Source of the DNA: Flabesymbios commensalis
Taxonomy: Eukaryota > Annelida > Polychaeta > Terebellida > Flabelligeridae
Length of the DNA stretch: 64,000 nucleotides
NCBI GenBank assembly: GCA_964017125.1
Contig: OZ024903.1
Location: 61,380,670-61,444,669 of the forward strand
Reading direction: 5' to 3'
Program-made: the position numbers and the translations under genes
Shown: positions 22,934-34,264 of the stretch, piece after piece
Position numbering within the stretch: position 1 is the stretch's first letter
Layout: every line of letters starts with the position of its first letter
The notes under the pieces: generated by a model
What the model was told of the DNA's origin: nothing
Databases searched by the model: none
What the model saw: only the letters and a program-made list of their open reading frames with translations

Positions 22934-23482
22934 AAAGTAAATACAACTGTTCGCGAACATGTGGCCTATATATATATACTACAGGTTTAGGATAGGCATA
23001 TTTTAAACCAACGTATTATGATTACAACAAAAACAATAATGTAATCTGGTAATAGCTGTCAAGCTTATAAATGTTCTAAGACATATCTCGGAATGTATGG
23101 GCACAATGCATGAATCTGAGGTGAGGAGAAGTCATGTACCGGGGGTAGAGAAAGTACCCATTTCGTGTGTCCATGGTCACATGAAATGTCGTCCCCCTGG
23201 GCGTAAATGAATATACATGCATGTATTTTCAATTCCACTGAGTTGATTTGATCATTTACATCGCATGACCAAATGAATTTACCACCTGATGTATTTTCAA
23301 AACCACAGTAGCTATTAAAACATCGTTCATATAAGCTGATATATATGTAATCTTAACGTAACTCAAATGGCAAGCACATTACATTTTTAAAGCTACATTT
23401 TTTTCATCGGCAGCAATATATTTCCTGATCATTATTAATCAATTGTTATTTCGCAATTTAGTTAAAATAAAGCACCAAACCA
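22934..23482. other. Unassigned AT-rich DNA
   Basis: Nothing recognised. Confidence 0.5.
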
Positions 23483-23591
23483 CCCAGCATAAACGAAACG
23501 TTGAACCATTGTTGTTTTAAAGTCGGGCCACCGTTTGCGACGTTGGCCCAACATTAAAACAACATTGGCACAACGTCTCTTGTTTGCTGGG
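23483..23591. mobile_element. Palindromic MITE, family 1b, complete
   Basis: CCCAGCATAAACGAAACGTT and AACGTCTCTTGTTTGCTGGG are the ends. The arms ATTGTTGTTTTAAAGT and AACATTAAAACAACATTGG flank CGTTTGCGACG. Confidence 0.8.
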
Positions 23592-24148
23592 CATGCCAAT
23601 TATATGCTAACATCGAGACATCGCTATATAGCACGTTCGCATTGATGGCAGATGAGTGTGGCTGGTAACTGGTATTCTCTTGCAGGACTTTGCTGTTGGC
23701 CTGTACAGATGGCCGCTCTGTGCAGGCGCCTGGCGTATTGCTGTATTTATCGCCTGCTTTATGTAGGCTACTCTTATCGTCTCTACTCAGGCTACTGACG
23801 TTCACACCCTCCTAGTTGATGTGGTCTCATGTGGCTCCTATGTACACACTGTTTTGTATCTATTCCATACACTAGGGTCGTTCTTTTTCTTAACGGACGC
23901 TGTCAGACCAAAAAAGTAGTAGAATGCTTCAGAATCCGGATGGCTGTGTCCTACTTTGTTGTATCATCCTCGTGACGGACCCAGTTTGGCCTGCTATATG
24001 CAGTTACGTGCACAAACATTAATTACAAGAACTCACTCTAGAGTCTGGTAGATACTGTGTAGGCTTAAGGAGGGAGGGGATCTAAAATATCATTATCCAC
24101 CATCAAAACATTCAGTTGGATTCGACTAAGATTGAGTTGATTGAGACT
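23592..24148. other. Unassigned DNA
   Basis: No recognisable gene. The minus-strand frame 23554-23805 begins inside the MITE and has no domain. Confidence 0.5.
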
Positions 24149-24342
24149 GGTGATTTGCTAGTTTACTTAATTGGAATTTTTTTGTGAACCGTGTGTGGTG
24201 AATTGCTAGTTCACTTAATTTATAGTTTGTTGTGAACAGTGTGTGGTGAATTGCTAGTTTACTTAATTGGTAGTTTATTGTGAACTGTGTGTGGTGAATT
24301 GCAAGTTTACCTTATTGGTAGTTTATTGTGGCCCTTGTGTGA
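24149..24342. repeat. 48-bp tandem repeat, 4 units
   Basis: Unit GGTGAATTGCTAGTTTACTT then AATTGGTAGTTTATTGTGAA and CTGTGTGT, starting at about 24149, 24197, 24245 and 24292. The last copy is the most diverged. Confidence 0.85.
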
Positions 24343-24790
24343 TGGATTACCAGTCCAGTAGTTAACTGATCCAAGTCAATAAGTTCCTATATAAACTGAT
24401 GGACTTGGATCACTTTACCATTGAAGGAAAGTATGCATTTTGAAAGTGAAAAAATATACGTTGATTTTTAAGTTTAGAAATGTTTAACGAATGGCTAAGA
24501 TATTTTAGTATATATATAATTTCATTAGGCCTATATTTAATTTTCCGAAAATGACATAAACAGAGAAAAATGAATTTTGACTTGGAACACTTCACCTCTG
24601 AGCGATTCAATTAGCATACGGCATGACTAAAATATCGCGGTGACAATACTACATAAACAGTAAAACTGGATTTAAATTTAAGCAATATTAAAAATACGTT
24701 TTATGTAAGGGATGTGACAACAAAACTTACCGGTACATGATGAATACGTTCCTATCAACCAATTCCAAGATGTTCTATCAATGTTGGTTT

Positions 24791-25039
24791 AACCCTTTCA
24801 AGCCTGCATTTACCATTGTCATCTTCATCCACTACAAGCCGAGAATTGCTGTCGCAATTCTCGACGTGTAGTGGATGAAGATGATTTAAATTGGGTGAAA
24901 ATTAAAGAAAATTGCCATGTATTGGTAAACCAGTTTCATAGAAATTTTCAGTCCGAAACCCCTAGTTGCAGGAAAATTAAGTCTGTTTTCAGTGATGTAA
25001 TAATATGCTTTAATGCATCGTGAGGGATTAAAGGGTTAA
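24791..25039 (+). mobile_element. TTAA-flanked MITE, family 4, complete
   Basis: It begins TTAACCCTTTCAAGCCTGC and ends GGGATTAAAGGGTTAA. The hairpin CATCTTCATCCACTACAAGC, GAGAATTGC / GCAATTCTC, GTAGTGGATGAAGATG lies near the left end. It sits inside or against a decayed family 1 palindrome (TTGGTTTAACC on the left, AAGGTTGGACAACGTTGC on the right), which suggests insertion into that MITE. Another complete copy is at 45658-45906. Confidence 0.8.
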
Positions 25040-25118
25040 GGTTGGACAACGTTGCAGACGGAGGACCGCATTAACCCAACATAGGCTAAATGTGTCATGT
25101 TTGCTGGGTTGTCACAGA
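25040..25118. mobile_element. Family 1b MITE, right half
   Basis: GGTTGGACAACGTTGCAGAC, CCGCATTAACCCAACATAGG and a GTCATGTTTGCTGGG end. Its left arm is probably the ATGTTGGTTTAA piece just before 24791, separated by the family 4 MITE. Confidence 0.6.
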
Positions 25119-26090
25119 GGCGGAAGAAATGCTTGTCTAATTAGGACGGTAGCGCATCTATTCAACTTTTATGAATAAGGAGGATGTGATATTATAATCT
25201 GATAATGGAGCACTTGTAAAGGAGGAAAATGATGAGAATCTTCAATGATTGTCTGCCAGACGATATGAGATAGATAGGCGCAGTCATTGATGCCAGCCAC
25301 AATGGTACAGGCTCTGTGGACAATATGACACAGGATAGACACATCAGCACAACACATTACATGATACAATGCTCGTGTAATGTGTGTGTGTGTGTGTGGG
25401 GGGGGGGGGGGAGGGTGATTCAAGATATAACTCTTTATCATCCCACATTGCTTTAGACATGAACACAGAAATAAATCCACATGTTCTGAGATATAACTCT
25501 TTATCATCCCGCATTGTTTTAGACGTGAGCAGGTGAAGATGTATCCCTCATTACTGAGTAATATACATGCACCCAGATGCTATGATAAAGTCGTTTTTCG
25601 TCCATGATACACCCACGTGATACATACATGCGCTTTTATTTATATATTATTCTCAGATAAATCATGGAGATTTGAGTGTTTTGATCCCAGTTTGGGAACA
25701 GGTGCAATGTGTTATCAACATACATGTAGCTTATTGTAATGTTTAAGGTATACTCCCTTGATATTATATTGACAAATAATATGTCTTCAGTATTTTCTGA
25801 CATTAACCAATAATTATACTAAAGATATACACATGAATGTTTACCAAAATATTACAACATATAATTCTAGATATGACATTAAAAATTATGTTGTGTGGCG
25901 AATCGAAAAAAAGAGTGTACCTTTAATACCGTGGAAAGCCTGCAGTTGCTTAAAATTCATCCAGTGGGAAAAAGCCAGTGATTTAGTGATTGATGTGATG
26001 AATATATGGCAGGACAAAAATGTTACTATACGCTATAATATAACAATGACAGACCAACATGACTAATAAGGGACACCACTCTCAATTATT
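25119..26090. other. Unassigned DNA with a TG/G-run simple repeat
   Basis: Alternating TG then a run of about 15 G lies at 25379-25412. A direct repeat of about 37 bases (GATATAACTCTTTATCATCC) occurs at 25424 and 25490, each followed by an ATTG-TTTAGAC stretch. No gene recognised; the frame 25833-26066 has no known motif. Confidence 0.5.
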
Positions 26091-27060
26091 ATGATTTTGC
26101 GCAGGTCGGGGAAGTCAGGTGACTACAAAGTAATTAAGTCTCCACCCACTATGTTGTGGTGGGGACTTATTGTTTTGCTGAGTCCGCCCGCAGCCGCCGC
26201 ATTTTATTTCTGTTCTCACTCAAAAACCCCTGCTCGGATTATTTCCAAATATTTGCAGTATGCATATTGGCCCTGAGGAATTTGTCAGGTAATTTTTTTT
26301 TGCGTTTTTCAGTTTATTCAACAAAATCCAAAATGGCCACCAGAATCATAAGACTCTCTCTAGAGCTTGAACCGCTTCATGGATTTGTTTCATGTTTAGT
26401 TTGAAGGAAAGACCTTACCCTGCACATATGCTGATTAGTTTTTGGTGTGATTCTGATAATAAAAACATTGATTGTTTTACGTTACGAAATTTTAGCGGAT
26501 ATTTCAGTTTTGTTCATTTTAACTATCATCAAAATTTGGTAATATAACTATACACCCCTGCTCGGACTATTTCCAAATATTTGCAGTATGCATATCGGCC
26601 CTAGGAAATTTGCCCGGTAATTTTTTTTGCGTTTTTTAGTTTATTCAACAAAATCCATAATGGCCGCCAAAATCCTATGACTCTCTCTAGAGCTTGAACC
26701 GCTTCATGGATTTGTTTCATGTTCGGTTCAAAAGAAAAACCCTACCCTGGTCGTGTGACGATTAGTTTCTAGTGTGATTATGATAATAAAAACTTATATT
26801 TCAGTTTCGCTCATTTTGGCTATCATCAACATTTGGTTATATAGCTCTACACCTCAAATGTCATTTTTCGTGTATGCTCACTGGCCCTGTCAGGAGAATT
26901 GTTTTTCTTTTTTCATTTTTTCAACAAAATTCAAGATGGCCGATGAATCAGATGTTACTCCCAGATTCAAGACTGACAAGAGCTTGAACTGCTTCACCGA
27001 TTTGTTCCAAGGAAGCAACTTATCCTGGACATATTCGATTTTGGTGTGATGCTGACATCA
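26091..27060 (+). repeat. Hairpin-headed degenerate tandem repeat block
   Basis: A short hairpin (AAGTCTCCACC against TGGTGGGGACTT, 26137-26168) heads three degenerate units starting near 26224, 26554 and 26846. The first two share CCCCTGCTCGGA, TATTTCCAAATATTTGCAGT and TTTATTCAACAAAATCC. Each unit contains an AAnATGGCC motif (CAAAATGGCCACC, CATAATGGCCGCC, CAAGATGGCCGAT) and a CTTGAACCGCTTC box. Short open frames are incidental. Confidence 0.7.
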
Positions 27061-27293
27061 CATTTTTATTTGGTGACGGTACTGTATTTCTCTATAATTA
27101 ATGTATTTTGGTTGCTGAATCTATGTGGGGCAGGTGGAGACACAAGCTTTGCCCCTCCGGCAAATCTAGTTCTATCATGTGAGAGTCTAGTGATCAGCAC
27201 TGACCTGGGTGTCAGATGTAAAGCAGAGAGATTAGCCAGGCTGACCTGTCTAGACGCAATATGTGAACAACAACTGTACCTACTATTCTGCCG

Positions 27294-27365
27294 TGCAAAG
27301 GCAAAAAGGCAGTATCTGCTTACTTCACAAGTAAGCAGATACTGCCTTTTGGCTTTGCAAAGCAG
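27294..27365. mobile_element. Hairpin MITE, family 6, copy 2
   Basis: AAAAGGCAGTATCTGCTTAC pairs with GTAAGCAGATACTGCCTTTT around TTCACAA, with GCAAAG/CTTTGC outside. Compare 11378-11446. A further palindrome, CTGTTACAATACCGGCCC with GGTCGGTATTGTAACAG, follows at 27402-27438. Confidence 0.6.
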
Positions 27366-27587
27366 TACTGCTTTACCAGTAAATAACCTACTGCATCAAC
27401 TCTGTTACAATACCGGCCCGGGGTCGGTATTGTAACAGCGCTCAGCTTTATTATCGTGTTATCGGGATGATATTACTTTCTCTGATAACAGAACAAACTA
27501 GTATGCCTCCTTTATATCGGCTGGACTGGAAAATGTCTTGAAAAGGCTGTCCCATGTTATGTAAATTGGTCTATCTGACCAAGGAGG

Positions 27588-27700
27588 TTCCCAGTAAATA
27601 CCAAGCATTTGTACAGCATTTGTACAATGTTGGGCCAACGTCGAAGACGTTGGGCCGACGTTGTACAAATGTTATACAAATGTTTTGTGTTTGCTGGGAA
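27588..27700. mobile_element. Palindromic MITE, family 1a, complete
   Basis: TTCCCAGTAAATACCAAGCA opens and TTTGTGTTTGCTGGGAA closes. Long arms built from CATTTGTACAATGTTGGGCC and its complement flank CGTCGAAGACG. Mirror symmetry is nearly complete over 110 bp. Confidence 0.85.
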
Positions 27701-28224
27701 TTATATAGGGCCTACAACCTCCTTGATCTGACATATGAGCCTACAGGGTTGTCCCCAAAACAAATGGAGGAAACTTTGATCATGACCTTCCGCAAATGGA
27801 TTACTAGATCTTTATCATAGGAAGACTGAGAGTAACTAAAGTCATTGGATTGAGAACATAACAGTGGAATGATCTATAACGACGGATAAAGTAGATTGGT
27901 ACTCCTAGGCTGGTCACGATCCCCTGTGCGCGACGTATCAAATTATAGACTGCCATCGTAATAATAGACTTTATGGACTTTGCTCTAGATTGTCATTTCT
28001 CTTAAAATCTCATCAATATTCCTATCACGCACATACAGTGTTAACACTACTTTGTGCGTCATTGTGAACTTAGAGTTATATCGTGGTGACACACCCTCTC
28101 AGCACACGTAACACCGCTCACTGATAATATACTCTATAGTTTCTGTGCTCACAATTTCACTGGTGTTTCTTATACTGACAGACTGGGGCTAAGCTAAGAC
28201 CGATATGGACCGGAAACACGTGTT
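27701..28224. other. Unassigned DNA
   Basis: No recognisable gene or repeat family. Confidence 0.5.
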
Positions 28225-28337
28225 ATCCCAGCAAACACAAAACATTTGTAGAGCATTTGTACAATGTGGGATCAACGTCGACAATGCTGGGCCGATGCTG
28301 TACAAATGTTATACAAATGTTTTGTATTTGCTGGGAT
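28225..28337. mobile_element. Palindromic MITE, family 1a, complete
   Basis: ATCCCAGCAAACACAAAACA and TTTTGTATTTGCTGGGAT are the termini. The inner arms CATTTGTACAATGTGGGATC and GATGCTGTACAAATG are slightly diverged. Confidence 0.85.
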
Positions 28338-28382
28338 GGCATTGGGTTATGGATATATATTAGCAAGAATAATGAACTTACC

Positions 28383-28437
28383 CTTTTAACGTTAGTGCGG
28401 GGACCTACTTGGCGATCCCCGCACTGAAAAACTAAAA
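28383..28437. mobile_element. Fragment of family 2 MITE (hairpin end)
   Basis: TTTTAACGTTAGTGCGGGGA and CGATCCCCGCACTGAAAAAC are the two arms of the family 2 terminal hairpin with almost no loop. The remaining body of the element is absent. Confidence 0.55.
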
Positions 28438-28764
28438 GATTTCAGTGTTCACATCTAAGGCAATTTTTCATAGAACCTCCATCTTGTGGAATGGTTGTTG
28501 ACGACCATAGTGTCATAGATTTAGTGAATGCCAGTAGAACGTTACAATAGTGTCATAAGGCTCATATGATTTTACCTTGCAAGCAATTTTGAATCCGTGT
28601 GAGCAAAACATAGCTTCACTTAGCCTACTCTTCTGGAAATGCACATTTTAATTTGACATTGTCAGGTAAGGTAAGGTCAGTTATAATCAGTAATATTCAG
28701 ATAATAATATAGCGTGTTGGATTTATAGGTGTAATTACGTGTGCTGTTATTAGACTGTTAACCA

Positions 28765-28797
28765 ATGTATTGTGCTATTTGTCTGTTTCAGGTAAGT
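28765..28797 (+). promoter_or_regulatory. Candidate recursive (zero-exon) splice site
   Basis: A pyrimidine-rich CTATTTGTCTGTTT leads to CAG followed at once by GTAAGT (junction 28791/28792). A branch-point-like CTGTTAAC sits roughly 30 bases upstream of the AG. This is the ratchet-point layout (strong 3' site fused to strong 5' site). Together with 7236/7237 it hints at a long + strand intron. Confidence 0.42.
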
Positions 28798-28976
28798 TAT
28801 TGGTTTCTGCATGTCGTGCTTTCATATTATCTGTCGTGACTTGAGCTACTTACATTCTCACCAATCCACCATGCCAGCCAAAGGCGATTAGACGGAATCC
28901 GGCAAGTAAATCCCCAGATAACACCACATCATATCACCTCGCCATATTAAAAGCTAACACCCCTTCCCACCACGTG

Positions 28977-29085
28977 CCCAGAAATCACAACACATTTGTA
29001 TAACATTTATACAATGTTGGACCAACGTCGGAGACGTTGGACCGACGTTGTATAAGTGTTATGCGAATGTTTTGTGTTTGCCGGG
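28977..29085. mobile_element. Palindromic MITE, family 1a, complete
   Basis: CCCAGAAATCACAACACATT and TTTTGTGTTTGCCGGG are the ends, with ATAACATTTATACAATGTTG arms and a CGTCGGAGACG centre. Confidence 0.85.
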
Positions 29086-29211
29086 TGGGCGTTATTCAGT
29101 AAAACTGGTAACCTTGATTGCTACGCCATGGATACTCTAAAATTACTGCCGTTAACCACTGTTAAACATCACTGTACCTCGCTGACCTATCAATAAAAAT
29201 ATTATTATTAT

Positions 29212-31500
29212 TAGCTCCCGCCGTCACCGTAGGTGAGCGAAGGGAGCTATGGATTCTACCTCCGTTTTTTTTTGGCCTTTTCTTTTGCCTATAACTTTGT
29301 GAGAAAATAAGCTAGGATAACAATTTTTGGTATGTGGGTTACTTCCAGGTGGCTAATGGACGGGTTAAAATATTTTTAATCTGAATTCAATACGCAAGGT
29401 TGCAGAGGAGAAAATGATGATGTGACGGCGTTGGGCCGTTGGGCCGTTGGGCCGTTGGGCCGTTGGGCCGTCCGTAAACAATTCGTTTCCGGAGCATATC
29501 TCTGAAAGTACTTGTCCGATTGTCTTCAAATTTTACACACAACACCCCTAGGGGGTCTAGTTGTGCCTTTTGGGGTATTTGAACTTTGACCTACTTCTGG
29601 TTCAGAACTATGACCTATTTAGACGTTTTGACGCGCACTTCGTTTCCGGAGCAGATCTCGAAAAGTACTGGGCCGATGACAGTCATATTGCACATACATG
29701 TTCTCTAAGGTCCCTAGTTGTGCCTTTTCAGGTTTTTGGACCTTGACCTTAAAGTTGACCCAGCACTTTGACCTAATTTATAACATCGGTAAATCCGACT
29801 GAAAGATTTTGCGGAATATCATGAAAACCGCTCAAGATAGCTACACCATTACTATAAAACAAATTGTGAGGTTTCAGGAGAGGATGCATCTTGAGAAATT
29901 TCAAGTCGATAAAATTAAAAATGGCCGCCTATCGGCCATTATTCACCTCGACAGGCCTGATATTGCGGAATATTATGAAAACCGCTCAAGATAGCTACAC
30001 CATTAATATCAAATAAATTGTAAGGTTTCAGGAGAGGATGCATCCTGAAAAATTTGAAGTTGATAAAATTCAAAATGGCCGCCTATCAGCCATTATTCAC
30101 CTCGACAGGCCTGATATTGTGGAATATCATGAAAACCGCTCAAGATATCTACACCATTACTATAAAACAAATTGTAAGGCTTCAGGAGAGGATGTATTTT
30201 GAAAAAAATCATTTTGTCAAAGTTCAAAATGGCCGCCAATCAGCCATTATTCACTTTCACATGGCCGTTATTTGATAAACCGTGCTAGATGGCTAGACCA
30301 TTACTATAAAACAAAATGTGTGATTTCAGGAGAGGATGCATCTTGAAAAAATTTGACTCGATAAAATTCAAAATGGCCGCTTATCGGCCATTATTCACTT
30401 TCACATGGCCGTTATTTGGTCAACCGTGCTAGATGGCTAGACCATTACTGTAAAACGAAATGTGAGATTTCAGATGAGGATGCATCTTGAAAAAAATTGA
30501 CTTGATCAAATTTAAAATGGCCGCCTTTTCGGCCATTATTCATTTTCACATGGCTGATATTTGGTAAACCGTGCTAGATGGCTAGACCATTACCTGATTA
30601 CTATAAAACAAAGTGTGAGTTTTAGGGGGAGGATGCACCCTGAAAATTTTCAACTTCTGAATTCAAAATGGCCGACAATCAGCATTATTTACCTCGATAT
30701 CAAGTAAGCCGTGCTAGATAGCTAGACCATTACTATAAAACAAAATGTGACGTTTCGAGAGAGGATGCCTTTTATAAACTTTCGCCTCAATCGAATTCAA
30801 AATGGCCGCCTATCGTCCACTATTTACTTTCACATTGCTGATATTTGGTAAACCGTGTTAGATAGCTGGACCATTACTATAATACAAAATGTGAGATTAT
30901 AAGAGAGGATGCATCTTGAAAAAAATTGACTCGATCAAATTCAAAATGGCCGCCTATCGGCCATTATTCACTTTCACATAGCCGGTTTTTAGTAACTGTA
31001 CTAGATGGCTAGACCATTACTATAAAACAAAATGTGGGATTTCAGGAGAGGATGCATCTTTAAAAATTTTGACTTGATCAAATTCAAAATGGCCTCCTAT
31101 CGGCCATTATTCACTTTCACATGGGCGATATTTGGTAAACCGTGCTAGATGGCTAGACCATTACTATAGAATGAAATGTGAGATTTCAGCTGAAGATGCA
31201 TCTTGGAAAATTTTGACTTGATCAAATTCAAAATGGCCGCCTTTAGGCCATTATTCACTTTCACATGGCCGATATTTGGTAAACCATGCTAGATAGCTAG
31301 ACGATTATTATAATTAATATCACGTCTATGACCGTTTTTAGGCCTCAGCCTAGATTTTGTCCGATGCATTTTCGTCATGCTGCACATTAAGCTTGACAAC
31401 AAACTTCATGGAATGATGCACCTTGGAAAATTCAACTTGATCACATTCAAAGTGGCCGACTTTCGGCTTTGATTTATTTTGACATCATTCTCTGCCCAAA
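29212..31500 (+). repeat. Complex hairpin-headed tandem block with AAAATGGC units
   Basis: The block opens with the hairpin AGCTCCC..GGGAGCT (29212-29249). It continues with five copies of the 9-mer CGTTGGGCC (29428-29470) and then two roughly 157-bp units sharing CGTTTCCGGAGCA (29486, 29641). Next come about eleven units of 137-154 bp starting near 29810, 29961, 30113, 30266, 30408, 30545, 30697, 30838, 30985, 31125 and 31268. Each long unit contains ACCATTACTATAAAACAAA-like sequence, GGAGAGGATGCATCTTGAAA and a CAAAATGGCCGCC-type motif. There is no sustained ORF. It shares layout and motif with the block at 26.1-27.1 kb. Confidence 0.82.
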
Positions 31501-32883
31501 ATATAAATTCATGTCCTATTATCTATCTAACATGACTAATTTCAAGTAAATGGTCATGCGATATACATGTTGCTAGTAGAGTCAACAACTTGCTTTGACA
31601 AAGTATTTTAGTACGACATTTCTGCACAAAACGCTGATATTAGACCTATTATCATGATTATTATCATGATTATCATCTCAAACGACCCAGGCTCCTTTAT
31701 TATCCCCTTCAACACTTTCTCTACAACATCTCGTTTACTACCATTATATGATATTCTAAAAACAGTATTTTACACAATTGTTGCGTGTACCAAGGCGTCA
31801 TGCAGTCTGTTTGTATTTATCTCCTTGCTTGTACGTGACAGGCTCGCCATGTGGAATGGTCGGACATATTAAATGCTGCCTCAATTGACCACCATGTCGT
31901 CTGAACATGCTAAGCAGACTCACGGATTATGGTTATTGCACCCTTGCTGGGCAGACAGGTCGCTGGAAGCCATATCATGATTCTCAGAGTAATGCTTTGT
32001 GAACAGATAATCTAGTTGATTTATCATGTTTACTACAGATAAATCGATGACATCCCTCCCCGTTAAACGTTATTGTTGTATATATAGCATCATATATTAT
32101 TTGAGACAGATAGCTGCTCCAACGATATAGATTGAAAAGAATAATGATAAAAGTATATGAATGCATGAATGGATTTCTCTAATCTATGATGTGGGCTCTC
32201 ACTAACATGTTCTTCGTGTGATTATTATATTATGAGATGTTGTTCAAATCCACTCTGGTTGGTCGCTGATATTTACGAATATCCCTATTGTCTCTTTTAT
32301 TTATAAGAATGCCCGTTGCAAATAAAGACATGACGCTATGACAGTGAATTGACTGTATTTGACAGGTTGTGGTGTCATTATCGGGGGGGGGGGGTGGGGG
32401 AAGGGGGGGGGGGTGTTGGAGTCATTGGTGTTTACCGTGACAGGTCCGCATGTGCGCCTCTCTTGTATACACGACTATTTGGACGGGTTCCAGCGTGACA
32501 CCGCTGATTATGCGCATTTATTTAGTGCACCAGGACTTCACGAAGCCTGACTGCCCGGCAATTCATCCTGACCCAAACCAGCTCACTGAGAAACAACTCA
32601 CTTTAACCATGGAGTTAATATCTCCATGTTTTGACCATTGTCATTGCATACGCCCATTCTGGTTGATTGTAAATATAGATCTAGGGCTTAAAGTGTGGCT
32701 GGCCTGGATAGTTATCAGGTGTCTTTAATAGGACCCTGGACATCATGCCACATTTTAGGATTCGCTGTCTGGATTCCTTGTCACTATCCTTAACCTCCTC
32801 ATGAACAAAACGTGGTCCACCAGAGATAATTCACACACGTAGCAGCAACTGTCTATCAGCTATCTGTTAGTGGTCATGATATC
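31501..32883. other. Unassigned DNA with a G-rich tract
   Basis: A G-rich tract at 32382-32415 (runs of 12, 5 and 12 G) could form a G-quadruplex. No gene recognised; frames 31654-31872 and 32359-32728 show no conserved domain. Confidence 0.5.
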
Positions 32884-32966
32884 GTCCCCTTCGATATGAA
32901 AGTGTGTATCTGCCACTTCACAAAGTGTCAGATACACACTTTCTTATCAAAAGAGACGATATAAGG
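32884..32966. mobile_element. Hairpin MITE, family 5, copy 2
   Basis: GAAAGTGTGTATCTGCCACT pairs with AGTGTCAGATACACACTTTC. The outer ATCGTCCCCTTCGATATG pairs imperfectly with TATCAAAAGAGACGAT. It matches 9028-9104 in arm sequence and plan. Confidence 0.7.
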
Positions 32967-33447
32967 CACACGGATCGCCACTCATCTGCAGAGAATGAAC
33001 ACACAAAACTGGTCTGCTGATCCCACATTGCGTCCACGGAATATTGTAGTTTATTTTAATGTATCTGCTACCCTAAATTACGTACCCGTGGATCAATAAA
33101 ACGTGGAAAAAAATTTGATTTGATTGGTAATTTATACCCAGCTGTCAGTCAGTATTAGCATGCAAAGATATTTACTGTTTTCAAAAATCAGTTCCGTAAC
33201 TTTTTAAAATGATAAACTAAAGATGTCCGACCATGTTTTCATCAGCGGATGGCATTGTGCACATGCGCATGACAAGATGGCAGATAGCAACACCGCCATA
33301 GACTGGGTTATCTATTGTGTGTGAGTGCATGTAGTTATCTGGTTACTCTGGGTGGTCATTGTCATTGGTAATGTGGTAACTTCAGGGAGAGGTGATCACA
33401 ACACATTTTACATGTCATTGTCAAGAGGCTAAAATATGACACACACT
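32967..33447. other. Unassigned DNA
   Basis: Nothing recognised. Confidence 0.5.
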
Positions 33448-33552
33448 CCCCGGGGAGCACAACACATTTGTATAACATTTATACAATGTTGGACCAACGT
33501 CGAAGACGTTGGACCGACGTTGTATAAATGTTATACAAATGTTTTGCGTGGG
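33448..33552. mobile_element. Palindromic MITE, family 1a, complete
   Basis: CCCCGGGGAGCACAACACAT opens and ATGTTTTGCGTGGG closes. The inner arms ATTTATACAATGTTGGACCA and GACCGACGTTGTATAAATG are almost perfect mirrors about CGTCGAAGACG, so this is among the least eroded copies. Confidence 0.85.
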
Positions 33553-34264
33553 TCTTCTACTGTTACAGTACCATAAAGTACGCATACGTATACTTGGTAG
33601 ATATAGATACACAAGACGAAGGCCTATGGATACTATCACTGCAGAAAAAACGAAAGTTGTTGTATATATATAGCACATGCCCGTTATTGAGTGTATACAA
33701 ATCAGACCCAAGTGATGTTGATAATGACTGTACATGAGACTGTGACATCAAGGTCACTTCCGAGGTCAATACCAGTCTGCACTACTCAGTATGCACTACT
33801 TAGTATTCATAGTGTCATTCTTAGACCTGAATTTACATTGTTCGTGACAATGTATTGATGACAACACAGTTGAAACTGGTGTGCCGCTAACTTTATTTAT
33901 TACACTATATCTAGTAGTTTTGTGTGTCATTTGTGTAATCTGCTCAACCAAGAACATCCTATGTACATGTATGTAGAGAATGTCATTGGTTCAACCCGAC
34001 AAGCACGATCCATTTCAGCATAGAATGCTTGAACGTGGGACGACATCAGGCCAGCATGATCATGATGCATGTGATATTATATTATCTTATTATCAGACTA
34101 TCATCCTGCACCAGTTACATATACTCGGCATTGTATACCCGCGGTGAGTAACGTTATTGTTGTACTTGTGAGCCAGAATTGACATGTTTTCATGGGGCGT
34201 TGGATCGCATAATAAATAAATCATCGAAATTGCACTACCTGGATAGTCAAGAAACCAATATATA
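33553..34264. other. Unassigned DNA
   Basis: No conserved frame. Small frames on both strands at 33528-33769 are incidental. Confidence 0.5.

Noticed and set aside
25379-25412. Possible CRISPR or satellite start near the TG/G run
   Set aside because: It is a simple dinucleotide plus homopolymer tract; there is no repeat-spacer structure anywhere in the window.
27046-27435. 129-codon + frame
   Set aside because: It crosses two perfect palindromes (27294-27365 and 27402-27438) and has no recognisable domain.
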